From: Myxococcus guangdongensis
GTDB lineage: Bacteria; Myxococcota; Myxococcia; Myxococcales; Myxococcaceae
Length of the DNA: 64,000 nucleotides
Assembly (NCBI RefSeq): GCF_024198255.1
Contig: NZ_JAJVKW010000014.1
Span: 62,001 to 126,000, forward strand
Direction of reading: 5' to 3'
The notes beneath the pieces are model-generated. The model was not told the DNA's origin. It searched no databases and saw nothing but the letters and a program-made list of their open reading frames with translations. The position numbers and the translations under genes are program-made. How positions within the stretch are numbered: position 1 is the stretch's first letter; every line of letters starts with the position of its first letter. Shown one piece after another: positions 17,393 through 26,156 of this stretch.

Positions 17393-19875
17393 TGCGCGAG
17401 GACGTTCGCCAGGAGGCGGTAGGCGCCGGGGACCCCGGCGGGAAGCTGACGGAAGAAGGCCAGGCCCGTGTAGACGAACACGCCCTTGCCGTGACGCGCG
17501 ACGAGCAACGAGCCCTTCAGCGGCTCCTCGCCCGCGTCGTTCATCGCGAACACCGGGCGGTACTTGTCGTCCCACTTCGACGCGAAGTAGAGCCCGCGCT
17601 CCTGCACCCAGCCGTCGAAGTCCGCGGACGTCAGCCGGTTGGGCGCGCGCAAGAGCGGCTCGTCCGCCGACACCGGCGTCATCACCGCCGTCTCGTCCGT
17701 CACGCGCTCGCGGCCAATCTCCAGCGGGTACGGCCCGACGAAGGCCGACAGCGGCCCCACCCGACTGTTCGTGTTGTACTGCACCACCAACCGGCCGCCC
17801 TGCTTCACGTAGTCGAGCAGTCGCTCACGGTGCACCGCGAGGCGAGGGTTGGCGTTGAAGGCCCGCACGCCGACGAGGATGGCGTCGAAGCGCTCCAACT
17901 TCTCCGCGTCCAGCCGCTCCTCGGGCAGCACCGTCACCTCGTAACCCACGGCCTCCAGGCTCTCCGCCACCTTGTCACCCGGGCCAGGGATGTAGCCCAG
18001 CCGCTTCACCTTCGTCGCGAGCGCGAAGGGGACCAGCGTGGCCTCCGAGGACTGCCGCACCGCCAGCGGCGGCAGGTGCTCGTACGACACGGACCGCACC
18101 CGCCACGACTCGGCGCGCCCGCCCGCATCGACGACGACACGCAGGCGCCCCTTCTCCGTCGCGCCCTTGGGCGGCGTCACCTTGAAGTGCACGGTGCGCT
18201 CGTCGCCCCGCGTGGCGAACTGGAACGCGTGCTCCGCGGGCTCGGCGCGCCAGCCCTGCGGCAGCTCCAACCGCGCCTTGCCGCTCACGTCCGCGCGGCC
18301 CGCGCCCAGGACCACGGCCACCGTCTGCGCCGCGCCGTTGGGGAACATCACCCGGTCCCGCTCCAGCGTCGCCGTGACAGCCGGGACGATTTCGAACGCG
18401 CGGTACAGCTCACCGCGCACCGGGTCCGTCCACACGTGCACCACCGGCCGCGTCACCGTGATGCGACGACCCGCGGCCTCGTACACGAACGACACCGACA
18501 ACGCGGGGCCCGCCTCGGGCAGCCCCGTCAGCGCGCGGTCCGCGTCGTCCAGCGCGAACAATCCACCGGAGACGGGCTTGCGCAGCCAGTACGGCGTGGA
18601 GACGGCCGCGTCGTCGGGCAAGGCGAACTTCTTCTCCAGCTTGAGCGGCGCATGCTCCGCGAGCACTGAGTCCACCGCCACGCGCTCCCCACCCGGCAGC
18701 GTCACGCTCACCAGCTTCAGCGCCGCGGGCGAGCGGTTCAGCGCGTGCAGCGTCACCGCCACCGACGTGCCCGGCGTGCCCGTGGCCTCGGCGGCCCGCG
18801 CCTCCAGGAACAGGCCCGCGCACGCGGCCACCAGCGCCTCCGTCTCGCGCAGCTTGGCGGCCTTCCACGGGTGCTCGTCCGGCAACGCGGACAGCGCCTC
18901 GTGCACCTTCAGCAGCGCGGGCACCGAGCGATGCGGCGCGCGCGCGTCGAAGCCCTTCTGCGCCTCCTCCACCGCACGGGCCACGTTCTCCGTGCCCTTC
19001 CAGCGGCGCCAGGACAACTCCAGCCCCTCGAAGACGTCGGCCTTGGGCCGCGTGCCGTCCAGCGGCTGGAAGTACTCCAGCAGCGGACCGCGCTCGGCGG
19101 GGACACCGAAGCCCTGGCTCTTGTGCTGGCTGCGGCTCTCCGCCGAAACCTCTCCCCACGAGCGCCCCAGCAGCGCGTCGTACCCGCCCACGTCCACCTT
19201 GAGATGGGCGGACATGTCCGCATCCGGCTTCAGGCTCCACGTGGAGACGTTGTGCAGCAGCCGGTCCGCCTTCCACGGCTTCACGAGCGACAGCTGCTCC
19301 GGGAAGCGCGACGGGTCCGCGGCGGCCGCGAAGGCCTCGGCGGCGAGCAGCGCGGACGCGGTGTGGTGTCCGTGGTTGGGCGGCTTCGTGTTGAAGCGCG
19401 TGACGATGACGTCCGGCTGGAAGCGGCGGATGGCGAGCACCACGTCCGCCAGCACCGCGTCGTGGCCCCAGATGCGCAGCGCCTCGTCGGCGGACTTCGT
19501 GTAGCCGAAGTCCCTCGCGCGGGTGAAGTACTGCTCGGCGCCGTCCACGCGGCGCGCGGCGAGCAGCTCATAGGTGCGGATGAGGCCGAGCATCTCGTCC
19601 TGCTCGGTGCCGATGAGGTTCTGTCCGCCATCGCCGCGCGTGAGCGAGAGGTAGCCCGCGCGCAGGCCCCGCTCTCCGACGAGCCAGGCGAGCAGGCGCG
19701 TGTTCTCGTCGTCCGGGTGGGCCGCGACGTAGAGCACGCTGCCCGTCACGCCGAGGCGTCGCAGGCCCGCCGCGATTTCTCCCGCGTGCGGTTGTCGAGG
19801 GGTCTGCGCGAAGGCCGTGGTCCCGATTCCAAGGCTCATGGCCAGCGTCATGCCAAAGGTGAGCAGGGTTCGCAT
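17389..19875 (-). CDS. Secreted PIG-L/LmbE-family deacetylase
   Basis: 828 residues. It has a signal peptide (MRTLLTFGMTLAMSLGIG ... TAFAQ). The PIG-L zinc deacetylase domain at residues ~45-250 has the metal motif AAHPDDEN (His53, Asp55/56) and a later NHGHHTAS motif. A beta-rich region of ~500 residues follows, with an apparent GATase-like segment near the end (FDAILVGVRAFNANPRLAV, GGRLVVQYNTN). PIG-L enzymes remove N-acetyl groups from GlcNAc-containing substrates. This is an extracytoplasmic version, distinct from cytoplasmic BshB1 across the divergent promoter region. It is the first gene of an operon with the 56-residue protein and symporter. Confidence 0.85.
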   Translation of the reverse strand: MRTLLTFGMTLAMSLGIGTTAFAQTPRQPHAGEIAAGLRRLGVTGSVLYVAAHPDDENTRLLAWLVGERGLRAGYLSLTRGDGGQNLIGTEQDEMLGLIRTYELLAARRVDGAEQYFTRARDFGYTKSADEALRIWGHDAVLADVVLAIRRFQPDVIVTRFNTKPPNHGHHTASALLAAEAFAAAADPSRFPEQLSLVKPWKADRLLHNVSTWSLKPDADMSAHLKVDVGGYDALLGRSWGEVSAESRSQHKSQGFGVPAERGPLLEYFQPLDGTRPKADVFEGLELSWRRWKGTENVARAVEEAQKGFDARAPHRSVPALLKVHEALSALPDEHPWKAAKLRETEALVAACAGLFLEARAAEATGTPGTSVAVTLHALNRSPAALKLVSVTLPGGERVAVDSVLAEHAPLKLEKKFALPDDAAVSTPYWLRKPVSGGLFALDDADRALTGLPEAGPALSVSFVYEAAGRRITVTRPVVHVWTDPVRGELYRAFEIVPAVTATLERDRVMFPNGAAQTVAVVLGAGRADVSGKARLELPQGWRAEPAEHAFQFATRGDERTVHFKVTPPKGATEKGRLRVVVDAGGRAESWRVRSVSYEHLPPLAVRQSSEATLVPFALATKVKRLGYIPGPGDKVAESLEAVGYEVTVLPEERLDAEKLERFDAILVGVRAFNANPRLAVHRERLLDYVKQGGRLVVQYNTNSRVGPLSAFVGPYPLEIGRERVTDETAVMTPVSADEPLLRAPNRLTSADFDGWVQERGLYFASKWDDKYRPVFAMNDAGEEPLKGSLLVARHGKGVFVYTGLAFFRQLPAGVPGAYRLLANVLAQ

Positions 19876-20021
19876 CCGGCCGCGGACCCTACAACAAGGT
19901 TCCTCGCCACGCGCGAGCAGCCTTCATCCACGATGACGCGGCCAGCCACGCTGTCACGTCGAGTGTGCGTCACGGTCCTTCTGCGTGCCGGAGGAAAGGC
20001 GACCTGTTATCACCGCGCACC
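19876..20021. promoter_or_regulatory. Divergent promoter region between PIG-L operon and bsh operon
   Basis: The 146-base gap must hold the promoters of both divergent operons. I see no strong -35/-10 pair; the AT-richer spots are around 19890-19897 and 20005-20012. Shared regulation of bacillithiol synthesis and the deacetylase/transporter operon is suggested only by the arrangement. Confidence 0.4.
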
Positions 20022-21647
20022 GTGACGCCCTCGTTTCCCACCGCGTGGCTCCAGGGAGACCCACGCGCGCTCGCCTTCCTGCCCGACCGCTTCCGTCACC
20101 GCGCCGCTCGCGCGGAGGCCGCGGCCGCTGCCTCCACCCGCTCCGTGTCGCCCGCGCTGCTCGAGGTGCTGCGGGCCCAGAACGCCCGTCTGGCGCCGAG
20201 CCCCGCCAGGGCACGACACCTGGAGGAGCTCGCCCTCCCCGGCACCACCGTGGTGGTGACGGGACAACAGATGGGGCTGTTCCTCGGCCCCCTCTTCACG
20301 CTCTACAAGGCCGCCGCCGCCATCGTCGCCGCCCGAAAACTCCGGGAAGAAACCGGCCGCCCCTGTGTTCCCGTCTTCTGGCTCCAGACCGAGGACCATG
20401 ACCTGCCGGAGGTCGACCACTGTTTCGTCGCGAGCCCGAGAGGCGCGCGATGTCGCGTGTCGCTCGACCTTCCGGAGGCGGCCCTCTCGCGCGCGCCCAT
20501 CTCCCACCGCAAGCTGGGCTCCGGGGTCCTCAAGGCCCTGGAGGCCCTGCGCGCGGAGCTGGGCGCGGAGCCCCAGGCCGAGGAGCACCTCTCCCTGCTC
20601 GAGTGGGCCTACCGCCCCGACGCGACGCTCGCGGAGGCGTTCACCGAGGTGCTCTCCACCCTCTTCACCGAAGAGGGGCTGGTGTTCATCGACCCGAGGG
20701 ACGCGCGCCTCGCGCCGCTGGCCGCGCCCATCCATCGGCTCTCGCTCGAGCACGCCGCCAGCATCTGCGCCGCGCTCACCCAGCGCGTGGAGGAGCTGAC
20801 CCACGCGGGCTTCTCCGAGCAGGTCTACATCCGCCCCGGCGCGCCGCTGGGCTTCTTCTCCCCGGACGAGGTCGACGGCGCGCGCTACCGGCTGGACCCC
20901 GCGGGCCCGGACACGTGGAGCCTCGTGGGCCACCCGCGCGGCGCCACCGTCACCACGGCGGAGCTCTTGCGCGCGCTGGAGCAGGAGCCCCTGCGCTTCA
21001 CCACCTCCGCGCTCCTGCGCCCGCTGCTCCAGGACACGTGGCTGCCCACCGCCGCGTACGTCGGCGGCCCGGGCGAGGTCTCCTACTTCGCGCAGCTCGC
21101 CCCGCTCTACGCGCACGCGGGACTGCCCATGCCGCTCGTGGTGCCGCGCGCCCGCTTCCGGGTGCTCGATGACCGCGCGCGCAGGCTGCTCCACAAGCTG
21201 GGGCTCACCGCGGACGAGGCGGGCCAGCCGCGTGAAGCGCTCCTGGCGAAGCTGGCCACGCGCGACGCGGCCGAGCCCTACGAGCCCGCGGGCACCGTGG
21301 AGGCGCGGCTGTTCGGCGCCTTCGCCGCCGAGTTGGACTCGCTGGGCGAGTCGATGCTCAAGCTGGACCCGCAGCTGTTGGACGCGCTCAAGCGCACGCG
21401 CGGCACCGTACGCGCGGCGGTGTCACGCCTGTCGGCCCGCTACGGCCGGGCGCTCGCGCTGCGCGACGAGGTCACCACCGAGCGCGTGGACCGGCTGCGC
21501 GCCATGCTGCTGCCGGAGGGCGCGCCCCAGGAGCGCATCCACGGCATGGCCTACCACGCGTGTCGCTTCGGCACGCGGGCCTTCACCCGACAGGTGCTCG
21601 ACGCCTGCATCCCGTTCTCCGGCGACCTCCAGGACCTGCTGCCATGA
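20022..21647 (+). CDS. bshC: BshC, putative cysteine-adding enzyme of bacillithiol synthesis
   Basis: 541 residues, matching BshC length (~540). The N-terminal fold has the family motifs TTVVVTGQQMGLFLGPLFT and the catalytic-type segment PCVPVFWLQTEDHDLPEVDH; further on come LTHAGFSEQVYIRP, TWLPTAAYVGGPGEVSYFAQL and PMPLVVPRARF, and the C-terminus ends in the usual coiled-coil. BshC joins cysteine to GlcN-malate in the last step of bacillithiol synthesis. The start is a GTG at 20022 giving VTPSFPTAWLQG, which fits the family; an upstream in-frame ATG at 19965 adds an atypical Cys/Arg-rich N-terminus. Its stop overlaps the start of bshB1 by ATGA. Confidence 0.93.
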   Translation: MTPSFPTAWLQGDPRALAFLPDRFRHRAARAEAAAAASTRSVSPALLEVLRAQNARLAPSPARARHLEELALPGTTVVVTGQQMGLFLGPLFTLYKAAAAIVAARKLREETGRPCVPVFWLQTEDHDLPEVDHCFVASPRGARCRVSLDLPEAALSRAPISHRKLGSGVLKALEALRAELGAEPQAEEHLSLLEWAYRPDATLAEAFTEVLSTLFTEEGLVFIDPRDARLAPLAAPIHRLSLEHAASICAALTQRVEELTHAGFSEQVYIRPGAPLGFFSPDEVDGARYRLDPAGPDTWSLVGHPRGATVTTAELLRALEQEPLRFTTSALLRPLLQDTWLPTAAYVGGPGEVSYFAQLAPLYAHAGLPMPLVVPRARFRVLDDRARRLLHKLGLTADEAGQPREALLAKLATRDAAEPYEPAGTVEARLFGAFAAELDSLGESMLKLDPQLLDALKRTRGTVRAAVSRLSARYGRALALRDEVTTERVDRLRAMLLPEGAPQERIHGMAYHACRFGTRAFTRQVLDACIPFSGDLQDLLP

Positions 21648-22450
21648 GCGCGAGCGGCGCGACGTACGGGCTGGAGGCGCTGGCCTTCGGCCCCCACCCG
21701 GACGACGTGGAGCTGTTCTGCGGCGGGCTGATGGCGCGGCTCGCGAGCCAGGGCCACCGCACGGGCATCATCGACCTGTCCCGAGGGGAGAAGAGCTCGC
21801 GCGGCACGCTCGAGTCGCGCGCCGAGGAGACGCAGGCCGCCTCTCGGGTGCTGGGCCTGTCCGTGCGAGAGAACCTGGAGCTGCCCGACGGCTGGCTCAA
21901 CCCGTGGGCCGGCTTCGAGGCGCCCGAGCCCGAGCGCGTGCGCGCCTCCGCCGTCGCCCGCGTGGTGGAGGTGCTGCGCAGGCTGCGCCCGGAGCTGGTC
22001 ATCGTCCCGTGGGAGGAGGAGCGCCACCCGGACCACGAGGCCGCGAGCGCACTGGTGACGCGCGCGCTGTTCTTCTCCGGCGTGCGCAAGTTCGAGACCG
22101 AGCCCCCCAGCGCGGCCTTCACGCCCCGACAGGTCCTCTACTATCCGCTGCGCCACCTGGCCGAGCCGAGCTTCGTGGTGGACGTGTCCTCCGTCTACGA
22201 GACCAAGACGGCGGCCGTGCGCTGCTACGCGAGCCAGGTGGAGCCCCGCCCGGGTGCGCCCGCGACGCTGGTGGGCTCCGCGCTGTCGCTCTCCTCCCTG
22301 GAGGCGAGGGACCGCTTCTACGGCGCCCAGGTCGGCGTCGCCCATGGCGAGCCGTACGTCGTCCGGGAGACGCTGGGGCTCGTCGACCCGGTGGAGCACT
22401 TCCGCCGGAATAGCTTCGAGAAGCCCCTGTTCTTCCCTCACCGCCGATGA
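21644..22450 (+). CDS. bshB1: BshB1, GlcNAc-malate deacetylase of bacillithiol synthesis
   Basis: 268 residues, PIG-L family. The zinc/catalytic motif GPHPDDVELFCGG is at residues 16-28 (His18, Asp20, Asp21), DLSRGEKSSRGT follows, and a second metal motif EERHPDHEAAS has His128 and His131. It deacetylates GlcNAc-malate to GlcN-malate. The start ATG at 21644 overlaps the bshC stop, and its own end overlaps the bshA start, so the three enzymes are translationally coupled. Cytoplasmic, no signal peptide. Confidence 0.93.
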   Translation: MSASGATYGLEALAFGPHPDDVELFCGGLMARLASQGHRTGIIDLSRGEKSSRGTLESRAEETQAASRVLGLSVRENLELPDGWLNPWAGFEAPEPERVRASAVARVVEVLRRLRPELVIVPWEEERHPDHEAASALVTRALFFSGVRKFETEPPSAAFTPRQVLYYPLRHLAEPSFVVDVSSVYETKTAAVRCYASQVEPRPGAPATLVGSALSLSSLEARDRFYGAQVGVAHGEPYVVRETLGLVDPVEHFRRNSFEKPLFFPHRR

Positions 22451-23610
22451 GTCCTCCCCTCCGCATCGCCATCACCTGCTTCTCGACGTTCGGCGGCAGC
22501 GGCATGGTCGCCACCGGCATCGGCCTGGCCATGGCCGAGCGGGGCCACCGGGTCCACTTCATCGCGCGCGAGCCGCCGGTGCGCCTGGACCACCTGCCCA
22601 AGGGCGTGTCGTTCCACGAGGTGAAGGAGAGCGACTACCCCGCGCTCCAGCGCTCCGGCACGTACCCCATCGCCCTGGCGTCCAAGATGATTGAGGTCGC
22701 CACCCAGGAGCACCTGGACGTGCTGCACGTGCACTACGCGGTGCCCCACGCCACGGCAGCGTGGATGGCGCGCGAGGTGCTGGGTGACAAGGCGCCGCGC
22801 ATCGTCACCACGCTGCACGGCACGGACACGACGCTCGTCGGCGTGCACCCCAGCTACCTGCCGATGACGCGCTTCTCCATCCTGAAGAGCGACGCGGTGA
22901 CGACGCCGTCCGCCTTCCTGCGTGACGCGACGTGGAGCGGCTTCGGCATCCCCGACAGCTTCCCCATCGAGGTCATCGCCAACTTCGTGGACACGGAGGC
23001 GTACGCCCCCGTGCGCGAGCGCGCGCCGCTGAAGTCCTTCTTCCCGGACCTGGGCGACGACGAGCCCGTGCTGGTGCACGTCTCCAACTTCCGCCCCGTC
23101 AAGCGCATCACCGACGTGGTGGCCGTCTTCGCGGAGGTCCACCGTCAGCTGCCGTGCCGGCTGGTGATGGTGGGCGACGGGCCGGAGCGCGAGCCCGCGG
23201 AGCGGATGCTGCGCGAGCTGGGGCTCTCCCACCGCGTGGCCTTCCCCGGCAAGCAGGAGCGCTTCGTGCGGGTGCTCGCCGCGTCCGACGTCTTCCTGCT
23301 GCCCAGTGAGCAGGAGAGCTTCGGGCTCGCGGCGCTGGAGGCGCTCAGCTGCGGGGTGCCCGTGGTGGCCAGCGACGTGGGCGGCATCCCGGAGGTGGTG
23401 CGCCACGGCGAGACGGGCCTCCTGGCGCCGCTGGGTGACGTGCGCGCCATGGCGGGCCACGTGCTGGGCCTCTTGCGAGACAGGCCGAGGTGGCGGGCCT
23501 TCTCCCTCCGAGCGCGGGCCGACGTCGTCGAGCGCTTCAGGCTGGAGCCGGCCATCGACCGGTACGAGTCACTCTACCGACGACTCGCGGGCGGAGCCCC
23601 CCGACGCTGA
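22447..23610 (+). CDS. bshA: BshA, GlcNAc-malate synthase (GT4 glycosyltransferase)
   Basis: 387 residues, GT-B fold retaining GT4 glycosyltransferase. The N-terminal CFSTFGGSGMVATGIGLAMA, LHVHYAVPHATAAW, TLHGTDTTLVG and C-terminal HVSNFRPVKRITDVV and the E(x7)E motif EQESFGLAALE (Glu290/Glu298) match BshA, which couples UDP-GlcNAc to L-malate, the first step of bacillithiol synthesis. The start overlaps the end of bshB1 by four bases. A hairpin overlaps the stop and ends the operon. All three Bsh enzymes are present, so the pathway should be complete. Confidence 0.92.
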   Translation: MSPPLRIAITCFSTFGGSGMVATGIGLAMAERGHRVHFIAREPPVRLDHLPKGVSFHEVKESDYPALQRSGTYPIALASKMIEVATQEHLDVLHVHYAVPHATAAWMAREVLGDKAPRIVTTLHGTDTTLVGVHPSYLPMTRFSILKSDAVTTPSAFLRDATWSGFGIPDSFPIEVIANFVDTEAYAPVRERAPLKSFFPDLGDDEPVLVHVSNFRPVKRITDVVAVFAEVHRQLPCRLVMVGDGPEREPAERMLRELGLSHRVAFPGKQERFVRVLAASDVFLLPSEQESFGLAALEALSCGVPVVASDVGGIPEVVRHGETGLLAPLGDVRAMAGHVLGLLRDRPRWRAFSLRARADVVERFRLEPAIDRYESLYRRLAGGAPRR

Positions 23611-23621
23611 CGGAGGGCTCC
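23593..23621. terminator. Hairpin terminator at the end of bshA
   Basis: An 11-bp stem with one mismatch (GGAGCCCCCCG at 23593-23603, CGGAGGGCTCC at 23611-23621) with a 7-base loop overlaps the bshA stop and lies between two convergent genes, so it may work in both directions. Confidence 0.6.
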
Positions 23622-23635
23622 ACCGGGACGGAGGA

Positions 23636-24481
23636 CTACTTGTTCTTCCAGTCCGCCAGGGCCTTGGAGACCTGGTCCTTGTAGAAGAAGTTCGGGGCCT
23701 TCTGGCCCAGGTCCCACGAAATCTGCGCGGCCTTGCGGGCCTCCGCGTACTTGCCGCTCTTGGCGAGGATGTCCGCGCGAATCCACTGGTTGTACCAGGT
23801 GGAGTCGATGGCCACGGACGCGTCCGCCAGCTTCAGCGCCGCGGCGTAGTCCTTGGTGGAGTCCGCCACGTAGCGGGCCGCCTGGGCGTGCTCACTGGCG
23901 CTCTGGGACACCGACTTCTCGATGTTCGCCTTGGCCAGCTTCGCGGTGTCCGTCTTGATGGGGATGGAGACGCGCAGCTTCTCCCACTCGAGGTCCAGCG
24001 ACGTGGTGTCGTCGGTGGTGTTGCTGAACACGTACGTCAGGCGCTCACGGCTGGGAATCTCCGCCGTGGTGCCGGCGACGGTGGCGATGTCGTTGGCGGG
24101 CGAGTACTGGGCGGGCGTGGAGAACAGGCCCAGCTCCTTGTTCAGCATCACCTTCCAGCCCTTCTGCGAGGGCAGCGTGACGATGGAGTAGGTGCCCGCG
24201 GGCACGGCCTTGCCACCGAAGGTGACGTCGTGGCTGAAGGTAATCTTGGTGGCCGCGTTCGCGCCCGAGCGCCACGGCTTGTCCCAGGGCACCAGGTCAC
24301 CCCAGACCTTGCGGCCCTTCACCGCCGGGCTGGAATAGTCGACGGAGATGGACGTGACGCCCACCTCCTGCGAGACCTTGGCGGAGGGGCTGGAGGCGGG
24401 CAGCTCGAGCTGGGCGGCGGCCGGGGCCGACACGAGGACCACCAGCGCCGAGAGCAGACAACCGAGGGCAACGTTCTTCAT
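23636..24481 (-). CDS. Secreted DUF2911-domain protein
   Basis: 281 residues. The start at 24481 (MKNVALG) gives a standard signal peptide ending PAAAQ; longer in-frame starts would mask it. The DUF2911 domain at ~residues 30-180 has VSQEVGVTSISVDYSSPAVKGR and PWRSGANAATKITF, VPAGTYSIVTLPSQKGW. The C-terminal ~90 residues form TPR-like helices (ARYVADSTKDYAAALKLADA, WIRADILAKSGKYAEARKAA). DUF2911 proteins are common, secreted and of unknown function in Bacteroidetes and myxobacteria. Confidence 0.85.
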   Translation of the reverse strand: MKNVALGCLLSALVVLVSAPAAAQLELPASSPSAKVSQEVGVTSISVDYSSPAVKGRKVWGDLVPWDKPWRSGANAATKITFSHDVTFGGKAVPAGTYSIVTLPSQKGWKVMLNKELGLFSTPAQYSPANDIATVAGTTAEIPSRERLTYVFSNTTDDTTSLDLEWEKLRVSIPIKTDTAKLAKANIEKSVSQSASEHAQAARYVADSTKDYAAALKLADASVAIDSTWYNQWIRADILAKSGKYAEARKAAQISWDLGQKAPNFFYKDQVSKALADWKNK

Positions 24482-24547
24482 CGTCCTCACTTCATCCTTT
24501 CTGGATTCTGCATCCAGGGTTCTTGAGGGGTGCGAAAGCGCGCGGAG

Positions 24548-24574
24548 TGTATAGACGAGTCCGAAGCCCACCAA
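24548..24574 (-). promoter_or_regulatory. Possible promoter of the DUF2911 gene
   Basis: On the minus strand TATACA (24553-24548) lies 15 bases after TTGGTG (24574-24569), about 70 bases before the start codon. The AT-rich -10-like hexamer stands out in a GC-rich region, but the spacing is short and the -35 is weak. Confidence 0.3.
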
Positions 24575-24688
24575 ACGCTTCGCGCATGCCTGGACGCGTC
24601 ATGTTCCGGGCGGCCCACCAGACACTCCGGTGCGTGGAGTATTCCCGTCGGACCCCGGGAGCACGAAGCTGCCGGGTGAGGACCTCGC

Positions 24689-25978
24689 ATGAAGCTCACC
24701 CGGCTCACCGTCCATCACTACCGCGGCGTCGCCCCTGGCACCGAACTGACACCCGGGCCCACGCTCAACCTCGTCCTGGGTGAGAACGGCACCGGCCGCA
24801 CGACGCTGCTGGAGCTGGTGTCCACCGTGCTGGGCTCGGACTTCTCCGGCCTCATCCACGAGCGCTTCGCGCTGGAGTACGAGCTGGCCTTCCCGGGCAT
24901 GAAGCTGCACGTCTTCGCGCGCAACGACACGCGGGTGCCCGAGCGCACGGAAGCCACGCCCCGGCAGGGCGCGGGGCTCTTGCCGCTGCGCGTGCCCACG
25001 CAGGAGTCGGGGCTCCAGCCGCTCATCGAGGTGGAGCTCCTCCTGTCGTCGCCGTCGACGCGGCTGGTGCTGCGCGCGGACTCGGAGGGCCTCGACTGCA
25101 AGGTGGATGGAGAGAGCGCGTGGTCGCGCACCATGCACTGGTCGCTGCTGGACCGCTCGGTGTGGACGCTGTTGTTCATGACGGCGCAGTACATCGATGT
25201 GGGGCTCAAGGAGCGGCTCAAGACGCTCCTGCGTCGCACCTTCCTGCTCGCGCCCCAGCGCTTCGACGAGGCGCTGGGGATGTACGAGAAGCTGGGCGCC
25301 ATCCGCTACGCCATGGAGGCGCACGACGGGGAGATCTTCCCGCTGGGGTTGATGGCGCTGCCGTCCTGGATGCCGGGGTGGCTCAAGGAGCGCGTGGAGC
25401 TGGAGCCCCTGGTGGACGCGCTGGAGCTGCGCCATGACGCGCTCGAGCATTCGTTCCTCGCGCGCTTCGTGGGGATGGCGGGCCTGTCCTCCGGACGGCT
25501 GCGCGTGGAGGTGCTGGAGAAGCGCTCGTACGACAACGGCGGGCGCGTGGGCTTCGGCGGCTTCAGCTTCCACTTCGTCCGCCGCGACGGGGGCGCGCTG
25601 TCCGGGGCGGAGCTGGGCTTCGGCCAGAAGCGGCTGCTGTCGCTCTTCTACTACCTGGACGTCAACGAGGACTTCGCCATCCTGGACGAGCCCGCCAATG
25701 GCCTGCACCCGCGCTGGGTGGAGGCCGCGCTCGGGGAGATGGGAGGACGGCAGGTGTTCCTCGCCAGCCAGAGCCCGCTGCCGCTGGAGCACGCGGTGTT
25801 CACTTCCGACGAGGAGCTGCGCGCGTCCCTCATCCACTGCGGCCCGGTGGCCCACGAGGGCCAGGAGCGCATTGGCTGGGTCCACCCCACGCGGCAGCTC
25901 GCCGCGAGCCTCTTCGAGTCCCACCGCGGCGGCGCTCGGCCCCTGGGAACCCTGCTCAGGGAACAGGGCATGTGGTGA
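24689..25978 (+). CDS. AAA-type (SMC/OLD-like) ATPase
   Basis: 429 residues. Walker A is GENGTGRTT (residues 31-39). The ABC-like signature region GAELGFGQKRLLSLFYYL precedes Walker B DFAILDEPANG (Asp333/Glu334), and a His-containing switch (LHP) follows. This is the compact ATP-binding architecture of stand-alone AAA_15/AAA_21 ATPases related to the OLD family ATPase half. No TOPRIM nuclease domain is present and no nuclease gene is next to it, so a complete Gabija- or OLD-type defence system is not supported. Function unknown; possibly DNA repair or a regulated motor. Confidence 0.75.
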   Translation: MKLTRLTVHHYRGVAPGTELTPGPTLNLVLGENGTGRTTLLELVSTVLGSDFSGLIHERFALEYELAFPGMKLHVFARNDTRVPERTEATPRQGAGLLPLRVPTQESGLQPLIEVELLLSSPSTRLVLRADSEGLDCKVDGESAWSRTMHWSLLDRSVWTLLFMTAQYIDVGLKERLKTLLRRTFLLAPQRFDEALGMYEKLGAIRYAMEAHDGEIFPLGLMALPSWMPGWLKERVELEPLVDALELRHDALEHSFLARFVGMAGLSSGRLRVEVLEKRSYDNGGRVGFGGFSFHFVRRDGGALSGAELGFGQKRLLSLFYYLDVNEDFAILDEPANGLHPRWVEAALGEMGGRQVFLASQSPLPLEHAVFTSDEELRASLIHCGPVAHEGQERIGWVHPTRQLAASLFESHRGGARPLGTLLREQGMW

Positions 25979-25980
25979 GG

Positions 25981-25999
25981 CCTGTCATCCACGGACAGG
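25981..25999 (+). terminator. Short hairpin after the AAA ATPase gene
   Basis: CCTGTC and GACAGG pair over 6 bp with a 7-base loop, starting three bases after the stop codon. A weak terminator candidate. Confidence 0.35.
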
Positions 26000-26156
26000 T
26001 GCGGCGAATTGTCGCGGGCCCCTCCGGTCTCCGGATGATTGTCGCTGGCAAGTGATGGGGTTGCCCCCCGGGCTGCGGCAAAAGGCCACATCGGTGGCGT
26101 ACGGGCTGTCTGGTAACCCGGTTCTCCAGCGCAATCCCTTCCACTGGAGGCCCTGC

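Noticed and set aside
19965..20021. Longer N-terminus for BshC from the ATG at 19965
   Set aside because: The extra residues are Cys/Arg-rich and not seen in BshC; the GTG at 20022 gives the family N-terminus.
24689..25978. AAA ATPase as part of a Gabija/OLD defence system
   Set aside because: It has Walker motifs but no TOPRIM domain, and no nuclease or helicase gene is next to it.
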